NCBI RefSeq assembly: GCF_003762925.1
Contig: NZ_RJUK01000001.1
Span: forward strand, 682,001 to 746,000
Direction of reading: 5' to 3'
DNA length: 64,000 nucleotides
From: Marinimicrobium koreense
GTDB taxonomy: Bacteria; Pseudomonadota; Gammaproteobacteria; Pseudomonadales; Cellvibrionaceae
The translations under genes were made by a program, and so were the position numbers. Under the pieces are notes generated by a model. That model was not told where the DNA came from. It worked only from the letters and a program-made list of their open reading frames with translations, and made no database searches. Below are positions 9,756 through 19,628 of the stretch, piece after piece. Numbering within the stretch: the first letter of the stretch is position 1; each line of letters begins with the position of its first letter.

Positions 9756-12485
9756 TTACAAAATAAACCGCGCAATGGTATCGGCTTCCAACACCCGGTT
9801 TAACGGTACCAATTGCCCGCTGTACCGCTGCGCCTTGGCGTCCTTGAAATCCACCCGGGCATCGCCGGCCATGAAGGTCCGGGCCAGGTCGCTCAGTACC
9901 TCGCGCCACTCGGCCCGCTGAGCGTCCCAATCCTCGCTGGGCTTGACGCCGGGTGGGGGAGTACTCAGGGCTCCGAGGCCAATCCACTGCAGGGCTTTTG
10001 GGTTCAACTGCGCGAAGGCAATACCGCTGACCGGGTCTTCTTCGGTGACCGCGTATAGCGGCAACTGCGGCTCGTCGGGGCGCGGGCCCTGCCACTGATT
10101 GGCATTGAGGTCGGCGCCGGTTTTGTAATCAATCAACAGCCGCTCGCCGTTTTCCAGCTCGTCGATGCGGTCGATAAAAAGCGTCAGGTTCAGGCCATTG
10201 AATTCAATCAGCCGGCGCTGCTCGGTGGCCACGACGCGGAAGGGCGGGCGTTGTTTTTCCAGCATCAACCAGCGCTGTACCATCCGGCTCAATCGTTCCT
10301 GCTCCAGGGCACAATACTCCGGCCCCAGTTCCCTCGGTCGCCGCTGACGGATCGGCGCCAGGGTCTGTTCACAGGTGCGACTGATGAGGTCGTTCAGCGC
10401 CTCCTCTTCAATGGCGTGCAGTTGCGAGGAGTCCCTCAGGGTTTTCCACACGGTGGCTAGCACGCCGTGCAACACCGTACCGCGCTCGGCGGCGGAGAGG
10501 CCCAGTACCGGCGCATCCGGGAGCTGGGCCCCCAGACGCAGTTGGGCGAAGGCGTTGAACGGGCAGGCTGCCTGATGCTTGAAAAGCGAACTGCCGCCGG
10601 GCGCTTTGCTGCCGGCGGTGATGCCGGGTCCCTTGGCGCTGTGTACCGGTGTGAGTTCTCGGGCTTCCTCCAGAATGGCCTCGAAGGCCTGTCGGGCACT
10701 GATGGGCTCCGGCACCAGTTCGGCCAGTGGGGTCTCCGGCAGGGCGCGAATCAGCGGGCTGGGTGACAGGTCGCCCTGATCGTCGCTGTGGGGTGCGCTG
10801 AATACCACCTGTTCGGCGCATTGCCGATAGTGGTCGGTCAGGCTGCGGGCAAAGTGCAGTTCCCGCTCGGCGCTGGCGTGGGGCATCTGCCGGTCCCGCT
10901 GCAGTTCGAGCGGCAACAGGGGGTTCGGGGCGGGTACCGGGGGCCATTGGCGCTGATGCAGGCCCAGTACCCAGCAGTGGCTGAAGCGCAGCCCGGCGCC
11001 CTCCAGGGCCCCGAGAATCTGAATGGGGGAATCCGGAGTCTGGGCCTGAAACGGGGTCTGTTGGGCCAGCTGGTTCAGTTGGCTCAGGGCCTGGGTCAGG
11101 CTCAGGTCGGCGCCGGTGGCCTCCAGAGCGGCGAAGGTTTCCAGCAGCTCATGCCAAAGCCCCAGTTGCTGGAACTCCTGACTGTCCAGCCGGCGCGGGC
11201 CGGGCCAACCCAGGGTGTCCAGTTGCTGCCGGAAAAGCTGGGCCCACTGGCGCGCGCTGGTGGATCGGGGCATGCGTCGTCGCTGCTCGTCGAGTAGCTG
11301 CAGGCGCCGGTTCAGCGTCGGTGCCTGTGCGGTGGTGTCGGGCGAAAGCGCAGGGCTTGCTTGCGCCTCACTCAGCCAGTCGGTGATCACTTGGCCATGA
11401 AAGCGCAGGTCACTGCCGGTGAGTTCAAATTTGCCCTGTTCCCGCAGCCGGGTGACCCACTGTGCGCGCAGTACGGTCTCCGTATCCGGTTCCCCCCAAA
11501 ACGGGTTCTGAAGCAGTTGGCACACCTCGTTCAGCGGCCACTGATCCCGCAGCAGGCCGAGCAGGTTCAGGGCGGCGTAAATCAGCGGCGTTGTGCCCAG
11601 CGGTACCCCGGCGGAGAAGTTGAATGGCAGGGTGTAACGGGGCGTTCCCGGCAGAGGTACAGTGGGCTCGAAGACCTCGGCGAAGATCCGCTCCACCTGA
11701 TCCCGTCTCTGACCCAGGTCCGGCACGATAATGCCGATGACCACCTCCGGAGAGGCTTGTAGCTGGCGCAGGCTCCACAGGGCGGCGGCGCGCAGCTCGG
11801 TGTCCGCATCCGGGGCCGCGACGCGGTGTAGGTGGTTGTCGCGGGTGCCTTTGGGGGAGAGCGCGACGCGTTCGAGCGCCGCGGCTTCCAGAATCCGCTG
11901 ATGCAGGGGAGGCAGGTCGTCAAAACCGAGTAGCCAGAGGCGGGGCTCGGGCTTCAGGGCACCGGTTTCATAGGCCTGGGCGACAATCTGCTGGCCGGCT
12001 TCCGGTGTCATCAATCGACGACTCGCCAGTCGCTGCTCAAAGTGCTCGGCCCAGCGCAGGAAGCTGCGGCTATTGCCGTTCAGATAAGGATCCTGCCGGA
12101 GCGTATCGGGCGCCACCTCCCACAGCGTGAGTGCGCGCAGCGCCGAGTCGGCCTGCTGGGCCAAGGGGTCCGCCTGCAGAAGGGTTTGGGCTTCATCCGA
12201 CTGACCGATCACTTGCTCCCAGACCCATTGGCGTTGGTGGCGGCTGGCCAGTGCCCGGTCGCAACCGGGGTAGCCCCGGCTCACCAGTGTCTGCCACTGC
12301 TCATCCAGCCACCGGTTGAGAGGCCATACCCGTGGGGCGGCCCAGGCCTTTTTTCCCTGCTCGCGCTGATAGTGGCTCCAGGCCTTCAGCAGGTGGCGCC
12401 GCAGGCGATCGTTAGCAGTGATGATGGGTTCACCGCCGTCCAGGGCGGGTAGCAGGGGGCCGAGATCGAATAGGGAGGTTGCCAT
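9756..12485 (-). CDS. AddB-like PD-(D/E)XK nuclease, probable DNA repair partner
   Basis: 909 aa from the ATG at 12485, which has GGAG four bases upstream; the frame is open for another 16 codons (to 12533), but those look non-coding. The N-terminal half is an inactivated-helicase-like region of the AddB type. The C-terminal quarter has a CPFNAFAQLRLGA segment and the nuclease motif LLIDYKTGADLN. Length and pattern fit the AddB-related family described in TIGR03623 (about 900 aa proteins related to AddB). It sits directly upstream of the AddA-like gene on the same strand, so the two probably form a heterodimeric helicase-nuclease. Only one cysteine of the AddB iron-sulfur set is evident. Confidence 0.85.
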   Translation of the reverse strand: MATSLFDLGPLLPALDGGEPIITANDRLRRHLLKAWSHYQREQGKKAWAAPRVWPLNRWLDEQWQTLVSRGYPGCDRALASRHQRQWVWEQVIGQSDEAQTLLQADPLAQQADSALRALTLWEVAPDTLRQDPYLNGNSRSFLRWAEHFEQRLASRRLMTPEAGQQIVAQAYETGALKPEPRLWLLGFDDLPPLHQRILEAAALERVALSPKGTRDNHLHRVAAPDADTELRAAALWSLRQLQASPEVVIGIIVPDLGQRRDQVERIFAEVFEPTVPLPGTPRYTLPFNFSAGVPLGTTPLIYAALNLLGLLRDQWPLNEVCQLLQNPFWGEPDTETVLRAQWVTRLREQGKFELTGSDLRFHGQVITDWLSEAQASPALSPDTTAQAPTLNRRLQLLDEQRRRMPRSTSARQWAQLFRQQLDTLGWPGPRRLDSQEFQQLGLWHELLETFAALEATGADLSLTQALSQLNQLAQQTPFQAQTPDSPIQILGALEGAGLRFSHCWVLGLHQRQWPPVPAPNPLLPLELQRDRQMPHASAERELHFARSLTDHYRQCAEQVVFSAPHSDDQGDLSPSPLIRALPETPLAELVPEPISARQAFEAILEEARELTPVHSAKGPGITAGSKAPGGSSLFKHQAACPFNAFAQLRLGAQLPDAPVLGLSAAERGTVLHGVLATVWKTLRDSSQLHAIEEEALNDLISRTCEQTLAPIRQRRPRELGPEYCALEQERLSRMVQRWLMLEKQRPPFRVVATEQRRLIEFNGLNLTLFIDRIDELENGERLLIDYKTGADLNANQWQGPRPDEPQLPLYAVTEEDPVSGIAFAQLNPKALQWIGLGALSTPPPGVKPSEDWDAQRAEWREVLSDLARTFMAGDARVDFKDAKAQRYSGQLVPLNRVLEADTIARFIL

Positions 12486-12693
12486 GGTGCTCCGGGGTTT
12501 TCGGTCGTTGGGGCAATGCGCGAAGAATAGCATGACCGGCGCGAGGCTTCAGGGGCGCTTGTTCCATTGAACGAATGATGCGCCAAATTCTGTGCTAGTC
12601 TTGAAGGAGCTGTCAGAAAAACGAAGGCAGGCGGTGCCCATGGAGCTTTTACGGGGTCACCATTGAGCGGGGCCGCCATTCAGGGGAATACAG

Positions 12694-15291
12694 ATGCCGT
12701 TGATGACATCGATCAACACCAAACTGTTGGCGATCGTGGTCTTGTTCGCAGCGATCAGTGGGGTTTTGATCGGTTTGTGGCAGGGAGCAGAGGAGTCGCG
12801 CCGTCTGCAACAGGGGTACGACGAGCGCCTTCAAATGCTGGGCGAACGTTACCGGGATCGCCTGACTCAGGAGTTTGCCCGTCGCCAGAATCTGCTGGTG
12901 GCCACTCGTGATGCTCTGGCCGATTCACTGATCCGCACTGCCGGGGATACCGTGCCTCTGGACTTTGGGTTTCAGCGCGACCCCGATGGCGCGGTACGGG
13001 AGTACCTGGGGGAGTCCGGCCTATTCATTCACCGGGACTCTCCGATCACCGACGATATGCGCCGACTGGTGTACCACACCAACGGTACCTGGTTGAATAT
13101 CGAGCCTCTGTTGAAGACTCAATTCAATGCCTTTTATCTGATCACCAAGGACCGGGTCAGTCGCATCTGGCCTGCCTCGCTGGTATCCGGGCACTTACCT
13201 GCCCACGATGTGACCCAGGAAATTTTCTACACGCTTGCCGCTCCCGTTGAAAATCCCCTGGGGAAACCACGCTGGACCCCTATTTATTTTGACTACTACC
13301 CTCAAGTCTGGACCACGTCGTTACTGGTGCCGCTTTACGTCAATGGTCAGTTTGAAGGTGTGGTAGGGGCGGACCTGGATATGTCGTTCCTGTTCAGTCA
13401 GATCAATCAGTTGGAGTCGGACTTCGAATCCCTCAACGGGTTTATTTTCAGTGCCGATGGCGAACTGATCCTGCACGGCGATCAGTCGCTCAGTGCACCG
13501 GCCCAGCAGCGCGGCGATTATGAGGTGTTCAACCAACGGGCCGAGTTGAGCCCGGGCATGCGTGAGTTCATCGACCGGTCCCGGTCGGGACAGTGGCCGC
13601 CCGGCGGAGTCTATAACCACGAGTTACGGGGGGATATACAGCGTATCAGTTACCAACCACTACCCGAACTCGACTGGTATATCGGGCTGCACTACCCCGA
13701 GTCGATGCTGGAGTCCCGGCATGCGGAAACCATGATGACGATTTACCAGAATATTGCGGGAATGTTGTTGTTCCTGTCGTTGGGGATGTATTACGGGTTG
13801 AAGTGGTTGGTAACGCGACGGATTCTGAAACTGGCGGATATGACCGAGCGCATTGGTGCCGACAATTGGTCGATCCGCCTGCCGGAGTCGGGCAACGATG
13901 AAATCAGTCAGTTGGCCCGGGGCATGAACCGCATGCTGGAAAAAATCAACGAGCTGTTTCGCGGACTGAATAACAGCATTCAGGATATGGAACGGCTGGC
14001 CTATTACGACCAGCTCACGGGCTTGGAGAATCGGCTCCTGTTCAAGGAGCAGTTGCGTACCGCACTGTACGCGATTCGGCGTGAAGATCAGAATCTTGCG
14101 TTGTTGTATCTCGACCTGGATCACTTCAAAGACATCAACGACAGTCTCGGTCATGAGGCCGGTGACCGTTTGTTGGTGAGTGTCTCCCAGCGCCTGCGGG
14201 CCTGCCTGAGAGAGGAGGACTCGGTGGCTCGTTTGGGCGGAGACGAGTTTGCAATATTATTGCGCAATGTCTCCGAGCCCCGCTATGCGTCGGTGGTGGC
14301 GGAAAAGATCATCGACGCCCTGGGATATCCGATCCGGCTGAACGCCCAGGAAGTGGTGGTAGGAACCAGTATTGGCATTACGCTCGCGCCGGATGACAGT
14401 CGGGATCTAGAATTGTTGATGCGCAATGCCGACTTGGCGATGTATCAGGCAAAATACCACGGACGCAATGTGTATCGCTTCTACACGCCGGATATGAACC
14501 GGGAAGTAGAGCAGCGTTTGCGCCTGGAGCGCGAATTGCGCCTGGCGTTGCAGAACCACGAGTTTGAGCTCTATTACCAGACCCAACTCGATATGCAGAC
14601 CGGAAGGGTGGTCGGTATCGAGGCGTTGCTGCGTTGGAATCACCCGGAGCGCGGCCTGGTGCCGCCGAATGAATTTATTCCCGCAGCGGAGGACAGCGGC
14701 CTGATCGTGCCCATCGGACAGTGGGTCCTGCGTGCCGCCTGCCAGCAGGCCAAAAATCTCTACAAGGCTCAGTTCAAACACGTAAAAGTGTCGATCAACG
14801 TGTCAGCGAGGCAGCTCAGTGACCGGGACTTTGTATCGGACTTCAAAGCAGTGGTAAGAGACACTGGGGTGGAGCCGGAACAATTGGTGCTGGAGGTGAC
14901 CGAGAGTACTTTGATGGCGGACACCCAAGTCGCATTGGCACATCTGCATGCACTGCGCACGTTGGGTGTGGGGCTGGCAATTGATGACTTTGGTACCGGC
15001 TACTCCTCCCTGAGCTATCTGAAACGCCTGCCCGTCACCTGTCTTAAAGTGGATCGCAGCTTTGTCCAGCATTTGCCGGCCGATGACGAGGACCGGGCCA
15101 TTACCACCCTGATCGTCGCCATGGCCAACAGTCTGAACTATCGGGTGGTGGTCGAAGGGGTGGAGACTGAGCCGCAGTGGGCCTTTCTGCGCGAGTGTGG
15201 TTGTCACTTTGGTCAGGGCTATTACTTCAGTTACCCGGTGCCGGTGGAGCAGCTCATGGTGGGGTTGCTCGAAGCGCAGAAGCGCCATTGA
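12694..15291 (+). CDS. Membrane GGDEF-EAL protein with periplasmic sensor and HAMP
   Basis: 865 aa. Membrane helix 1 is at about 10-28, a large periplasmic PDC/Cache-like sensor at about 30-345 and helix 2 at about 350-370 (IAGMLLFLSLGMYYGLKWLV). HAMP spans about 372-425, followed by a GGDEF domain with intact RLGGDEF (515-519) and an EAL domain with EALLRW (EAL at 643-645) and DDFGTGYSSL. Both active-site motifs look intact, so it may make and break cyclic di-GMP; the net direction cannot be predicted. It senses something outside the inner membrane. It converges on murI with only six bases between stops. Confidence 0.93.
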   Translation: MPLMTSINTKLLAIVVLFAAISGVLIGLWQGAEESRRLQQGYDERLQMLGERYRDRLTQEFARRQNLLVATRDALADSLIRTAGDTVPLDFGFQRDPDGAVREYLGESGLFIHRDSPITDDMRRLVYHTNGTWLNIEPLLKTQFNAFYLITKDRVSRIWPASLVSGHLPAHDVTQEIFYTLAAPVENPLGKPRWTPIYFDYYPQVWTTSLLVPLYVNGQFEGVVGADLDMSFLFSQINQLESDFESLNGFIFSADGELILHGDQSLSAPAQQRGDYEVFNQRAELSPGMREFIDRSRSGQWPPGGVYNHELRGDIQRISYQPLPELDWYIGLHYPESMLESRHAETMMTIYQNIAGMLLFLSLGMYYGLKWLVTRRILKLADMTERIGADNWSIRLPESGNDEISQLARGMNRMLEKINELFRGLNNSIQDMERLAYYDQLTGLENRLLFKEQLRTALYAIRREDQNLALLYLDLDHFKDINDSLGHEAGDRLLVSVSQRLRACLREEDSVARLGGDEFAILLRNVSEPRYASVVAEKIIDALGYPIRLNAQEVVVGTSIGITLAPDDSRDLELLMRNADLAMYQAKYHGRNVYRFYTPDMNREVEQRLRLERELRLALQNHEFELYYQTQLDMQTGRVVGIEALLRWNHPERGLVPPNEFIPAAEDSGLIVPIGQWVLRAACQQAKNLYKAQFKHVKVSINVSARQLSDRDFVSDFKAVVRDTGVEPEQLVLEVTESTLMADTQVALAHLHALRTLGVGLAIDDFGTGYSSLSYLKRLPVTCLKVDRSFVQHLPADDEDRAITTLIVAMANSLNYRVVVEGVETEPQWAFLRECGCHFGQGYYFSYPVPVEQLMVGLLEAQKRH

Positions 15292-15297
15292 TGGTCG

Positions 15298-16125
15298 TCA
15301 GTTATTGGGTACGGCGACCACCTGAATATCGCTAATGCCGAACTCGGCCAGTGCCGGCCCGAGCCGCTCGACCTCGGGGCCATCGGCGGTAAAAAGTGCT
15401 TGGTGAACCGGGCTTTCACTGGCTGACTTCCTGCGACCGAGCTCGGTCAACCAGTAGGCCACTCGGCGGGCGATCGCCTCCCCGGAATCAATCAGTGCGA
15501 CCTCGGGTCCGACAACGGCCTGCAACTCCTGCTTCAGGAGCGGAAAATGCGTGCAGGCAAGCACCAGAGTATCCATTTCCGGAGCGCGCGGATGGCTCAG
15601 CATGGGTGACAGCAGGTCCTGAAGCTGTGCCAGGGAAGGCGTCTGTCCGCGCAGGTGCGCCTCGGCCAGCCGGACCAGCTCGGAGCTTCCCAACGAAATG
15701 ACCGTGCAGTCGGCGGCAAATTGCTGGATCAGGTCCCGTGTATAGGAGCGGGCAACCGTCCCCGGAGTGGCGAGCAAGCCTATGACTCTGGAGCGCGATT
15801 GATGGGCAGCGGGCTTGATCGCGGGGACCACGCCCACGATCGGCTCGCGAAAGTGCGCCCGGATGTGCGGCAGGGCCAGGGTGCTGGCACTGTTGCAGGC
15901 CACGACCACTACATCGGGGCGGCTGTGCTCGATCAGCCGGTGCAGGACCCGATCGACCCGCGCAACGAGGACCTCTTCGCTTTTCGTACCGTAGGGAAAG
16001 GCGGCATTATCCGACGCATAGCTCACCGAGCAGTGCGGAAGCAGTCGCTGAATGTCCGCCATAATACTCAGGCCGCCCACCCCGGAGTCGAATACCAACA
16101 GGCGAGGGGGGGGATCAGCGGGCAT
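15298..16125 (-). CDS. murI: Glutamate racemase
   Basis: 275 aa. It interconverts L- and D-glutamate for peptidoglycan. The N-terminal LLVFDSGVGGLSI, the catalytic cysteine in VVACNSAST (Cys77) and the second catalytic cysteine in LACTHFPLL (Cys191) are all present, as is SYASDNAAFPYG. The length is normal for the family. It is transcribed towards the GGDEF-EAL gene and divergently from rmuC, with about 200 bases between the starts. Confidence 0.95.
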   Translation of the reverse strand: MPADPPPRLLVFDSGVGGLSIMADIQRLLPHCSVSYASDNAAFPYGTKSEEVLVARVDRVLHRLIEHSRPDVVVVACNSASTLALPHIRAHFREPIVGVVPAIKPAAHQSRSRVIGLLATPGTVARSYTRDLIQQFAADCTVISLGSSELVRLAEAHLRGQTPSLAQLQDLLSPMLSHPRAPEMDTLVLACTHFPLLKQELQAVVGPEVALIDSGEAIARRVAYWLTELGRRKSASESPVHQALFTADGPEVERLGPALAEFGISDIQVVAVPNN

Positions 16126-16328
16126 TGTACAGGTCCGTGGTCATTGGCTTCACAGTCGTTCTTGTGCTCCTGGAGTGACTATTGTTCCTGCCGATGGGCT
16201 CACGGTGTCGCCAACCGCGGCGAATGTGTCGTGGGCAGGGCCGGTCAGGCTTGGTAGAATCGCCGCGACGATTGTATTTTGCCCCCCGGTTCTGCACAAG
16301 GGAACCGACCAGATAACGGGAACGATCT

Positions 16329-17918
16329 TTGCCTCTGACCAATGTGACTTTACTGATGGCCGCCGCGGGTGGCCTGCTGAGCGGTCTGATACTGACTGTA
16401 CTGTTCTACCACTGGCGGCTCAAGGACGCCGTAGCGGCCCGCACTCGGGAGTTGGAGCAGACCCTTCAGCAGGCGCAGAGCGACTGGGCGCTGGAGCAGG
16501 CCGATCATCGCCACGAGCGTGACCGACTGGAGCGGCAGTGGCTGGAGCTGCGCCGGCGTGAAGACGAGTTGCGCCAGCAGTGGCAGGAAAGTCAGCATCA
16601 ACATGAGCAAACCCGACAGCGCCTGAACACGGCGCAGCAGGAGCTGGCGGCCGCCCGGGAGAAGCTCGAGTACCTGGGCGAAGCCCAGCGAGAGTTGCGC
16701 CAACGGGACCAGGCGCTTGCCGAGGCGCGACGGCAGGCGACTGAGCTGGAAACCCGGCTCGGTCAGGAGCGCGAGCAGTTTGAAGCCCAGGTGGCACTTT
16801 TGCAGGATGCCAAAAAGCAACTGACCAGTGAATTCGAAAATCTGGCCAACCGGATCTTTGAAAGTAAGCAACAGCAGTTCTCCCACAGCAGCAAATCCCT
16901 GCTGGAAACCGCCATCGATCCGCTGAAAACCCAACTTACGGACTTCCGCCGCAAAGTGGAGGACGTGTACGAAAAAGAAAATGCCGAGCGGAACAAGCTC
17001 GCCGGTCACATTGAGCAGTTGCACCGTCAGGCATTGAAAATCGGTGAGGATGCCGTCAACCTGACCCAGGCCCTCAAAGGGAATACCAAGTCCCAGGGCA
17101 ATTGGGGCGAGGTGGTGTTGGAGCGGCTGCTGGAACAGTCCGGGCTGCAGAAAGGCCGGGAGTATGAAACCCAGGTCAGCTACGCGAGTGCGGATGGCGG
17201 GCGCCGCACGCCGGATGTCATCGTGCGCTTACCGGAAAACAAGGACATCATCATCGATGCCAAGGTTTCGCTGGTGGACTATGAGAAGTACTGCAACAGC
17301 GATGATCAGGACGAGCGAGACCGTTTTCTCGGGCAACACATTCAGTCATTACGCAACCATATCCGTGGTTTGAGCGTAAAAGACTACGAGCAGCTCGATG
17401 GTGTTCGGGCGCTGGACTTCGTGTTCATCTTTGTCCCGATCGAAGCCGCCTTCATGCTTGCGCTTCAGCAGGACCCGAAACTGTACAGTGACGCCTACGA
17501 CAAACACATCATTCTGGCCAGTCCAACCACCTTGCTGGCCATTCTACGCACCGTCGAAAACATCTGGCGGTACGAAAAGCAGAACAAGAATGCCGAACGC
17601 ATTGCCAGGGATGCCGGAGCGCTGCACGATCAGTTTGTGCTGCTATTGGATGCGCTGGATACCGTGGGCAATCACATCGGTAAGACCCAGGAGGCGTTCG
17701 ATACCGCGCGCAAACGCCTGGCGACGGGTAAAGGCAACCTGTTGCGTCGGGTCGACAACATTCGCCGGTTGGGCGCCAAAACCAAAAAGAGCATCGCTCG
17801 GGACAAGCTGGAAGAGGCGGATGAGTCCGAGACTCTACTGGACGTTGATGAGCCAGTGGACGCCGATGAGGGGCTGGAGTATGCGGCAGACCAGGAAGAC
17901 GAAAAAGCCACGGATTGA
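16329..17918 (+). CDS. rmuC: RmuC-family DNA recombination protein
   Basis: 529 aa from a TTG at 16329 preceded by GGGAACGATC; a GTG at 16341 or ATG at 16358 could be used instead. One N-terminal membrane helix (about 5-25) is followed by a long coiled coil (about 30-170) rich in Q/E/R. The RmuC core has GNWGEVVLERLLEQSGL and PDVIVRLPENKDIIIDAKVSLVDYEKY, a fold related to restriction nucleases. In E. coli RmuC limits inversions at short inverted repeats, which is notable in a chromosome so rich in inverted repeats. The acidic C-terminal tail is extra. Confidence 0.93.
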   Translation: MPLTNVTLLMAAAGGLLSGLILTVLFYHWRLKDAVAARTRELEQTLQQAQSDWALEQADHRHERDRLERQWLELRRREDELRQQWQESQHQHEQTRQRLNTAQQELAAAREKLEYLGEAQRELRQRDQALAEARRQATELETRLGQEREQFEAQVALLQDAKKQLTSEFENLANRIFESKQQQFSHSSKSLLETAIDPLKTQLTDFRRKVEDVYEKENAERNKLAGHIEQLHRQALKIGEDAVNLTQALKGNTKSQGNWGEVVLERLLEQSGLQKGREYETQVSYASADGGRRTPDVIVRLPENKDIIIDAKVSLVDYEKYCNSDDQDERDRFLGQHIQSLRNHIRGLSVKDYEQLDGVRALDFVFIFVPIEAAFMLALQQDPKLYSDAYDKHIILASPTTLLAILRTVENIWRYEKQNKNAERIARDAGALHDQFVLLLDALDTVGNHIGKTQEAFDTARKRLATGKGNLLRRVDNIRRLGAKTKKSIARDKLEEADESETLLDVDEPVDADEGLEYAADQEDEKATD

Positions 17919-17994
17919 GCCTGTGCGGACGCGTCGAGCCGCCGATCGTAAATCTGAATTGTCTGAATTGATAGTTGACTGAAAGGATCAAACC

Positions 17995-18459
17995 ATGAGC
18001 AGTACCTGGATTATTCTGAGCATCGTCGGAGCCGTCATTATTGTCGCTCTGGCCGTTGTGGCTGGCATCCTGCAGTACAAGGTGCACAAACTGAACCAGG
18101 CCCGCAAAGCCCAGGAGTCGGCGCTGCAGGCCGAGAGCGACGCCCAGCGCGAACGCATCAACAAAAGCATCCAGGTCATCGCTCACGCCGTCGGCTCCGA
18201 CGATATTACCCTGACCGAGGCCAGCATCCGGATCAGCGTGTTGCTGGACAGTCTCGGTATCGAGGATGAAGTGCGGGAAGAATTCTCAGCCTTCTACGAA
18301 CTGAAAGGGGCGACAGAGCATATCCCCTTCCTGGATGCCTGGAAGGCGCTCAGCAAAAAAGAAAAATTCCGTTATGACCGGGAGCGCACAACTCAGGAGC
18401 AGTTCCACGAAAAAGCCGTGGTGGACGCCGCCAAACGCATCCGCGGTCGCAACTTCTGA
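17995..18459 (+). CDS. DUF2489 membrane-anchored protein
   Basis: 154 aa with one N-terminal membrane helix (about 5-27), a short basic and coiled region (KVHKLNQARKAQESALQAE) and a C-terminal DUF2489 domain (about 55-150) facing the cytoplasm. The function is unknown. It is commonly next to trmA in pseudomonads, as here, where the two genes converge with five bases between stops. It starts 76 bases after rmuC and may be cotranscribed with it. Confidence 0.85.
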   Translation: MSSTWIILSIVGAVIIVALAVVAGILQYKVHKLNQARKAQESALQAESDAQRERINKSIQVIAHAVGSDDITLTEASIRISVLLDSLGIEDEVREEFSAFYELKGATEHIPFLDAWKALSKKEKFRYDRERTTQEQFHEKAVVDAAKRIRGRNF

Positions 18460-18464
18460 TTGAT

Positions 18465-19553
18465 TTATCGCTTGCGCAGTACCACCCCGCACTCGAGGTG
18501 ATGGGTGTAGGGGAACTGATCAAACACCGCAAAATGTTCGATACGATGGGTCTGGGTCATAGTGTCCAGGTTGTGCTTTAACGTATCCGGGTTGCACGAC
18601 ACATACAGAATATTATCAAACCGCTGGGTAATGCGGGTGGTGTGGGGGTCCAGCCCCGCCCGGGGCGGATCGACAAAAATGGTGCTGAACGAGTAACTGT
18701 CCAGGTCCACATGGCGCAACCGGCGAAACGGCCGGACCTTGTCCAGTGCCTGGGCAAAATCCTCGCTGGACATCCGCACGAGAGTGACATTGTCCACGCC
18801 GTTCAGGCGCTGATTGTATTCGGCGGAGGCCAGCGAACTTTTGGCCAGCTCGGTGGCCAGCACGTGGCGGAAGTTCTGGGCCAGGGGCAACGTGAAATTG
18901 CCATTCCCACAGTACAGCTCCAGTAGATCATCACCGAACGGCCGGCTCTGCTCCACGGCCCAGGTCAGCATTTTTTCGCAGACGCGACCATTTGGCTGGG
19001 TGAATCCGGTTTCTACCTGTTGATACTGGAAAACCTTATCGGCCACCTGCAGGCGCTCAACCACAAAGTCCCGGTCCATCACCACTTTCTGTTTCCGGCT
19101 TCGACCAATCAGGTCCACGCCCAGCTGTTTTTTCAGGGCCCGGGCGGCCTCCTCCCAGGCTTCATCCAGACGCTTGTGGTAGAGCAGGGTGATCAGCGCT
19201 TCACCGGACAGGGTGGTCAGAAACTCCACCTGAAACAGCTTCAGCCGCAGTATGGGGTCGGCATTGATGGCGGCCAACAGTTCGGGCATCAACCGATTGA
19301 TCTGTTCGGAGGCGACGGGAAAGTCATCGATCAAAAACGGCTTTTTGTATTCCCCCGGCTGATACATGGCGTAGTTCACTTGGCCATCGTCCTGCCACAT
19401 CTTGAACTCGGCACGTAGCCGGTAGTGCTTTTCCGGGGAGCTGAAAACGTCAATTTCGGGCAGGTCGAAGCGCGCAAAATCCTCTTTCAGTCGCGCCACT
19501 TTCTGGTTCAATTGGGCGTCGTACTGATCGGGGAATACTTGATGAATGGCCAT
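18465..19553 (-). CDS. trmA: tRNA (uracil-54-C5)-methyltransferase
   Basis: 362 aa from the ATG at 19553 (MAIHQVFPDQYDAQL), close to the 366 aa of E. coli TrmA. The frame is open ten codons further (19583), but the shorter form fits the family. It makes ribothymidine 54 in the T-loop using S-adenosylmethionine. Landmarks are LELYCGNGNFTLPLA (SAM site), FVDPPRAGLD and the nucleophilic cysteine in YVSCNPDTLKHN, with the catalytic Glu near the C-terminus (HHLECGVVL). Confidence 0.95.
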   Translation of the reverse strand: MAIHQVFPDQYDAQLNQKVARLKEDFARFDLPEIDVFSSPEKHYRLRAEFKMWQDDGQVNYAMYQPGEYKKPFLIDDFPVASEQINRLMPELLAAINADPILRLKLFQVEFLTTLSGEALITLLYHKRLDEAWEEAARALKKQLGVDLIGRSRKQKVVMDRDFVVERLQVADKVFQYQQVETGFTQPNGRVCEKMLTWAVEQSRPFGDDLLELYCGNGNFTLPLAQNFRHVLATELAKSSLASAEYNQRLNGVDNVTLVRMSSEDFAQALDKVRPFRRLRHVDLDSYSFSTIFVDPPRAGLDPHTTRITQRFDNILYVSCNPDTLKHNLDTMTQTHRIEHFAVFDQFPYTHHLECGVVLRKR

Positions 19554-19628
19554 AACGTCGGGTCTGTGTGAAAAGCGGGGCATCCGCCCCGGAAAAAGGG
19601 CGGATTGTACCAGTTCAGAGGCGGTTTT

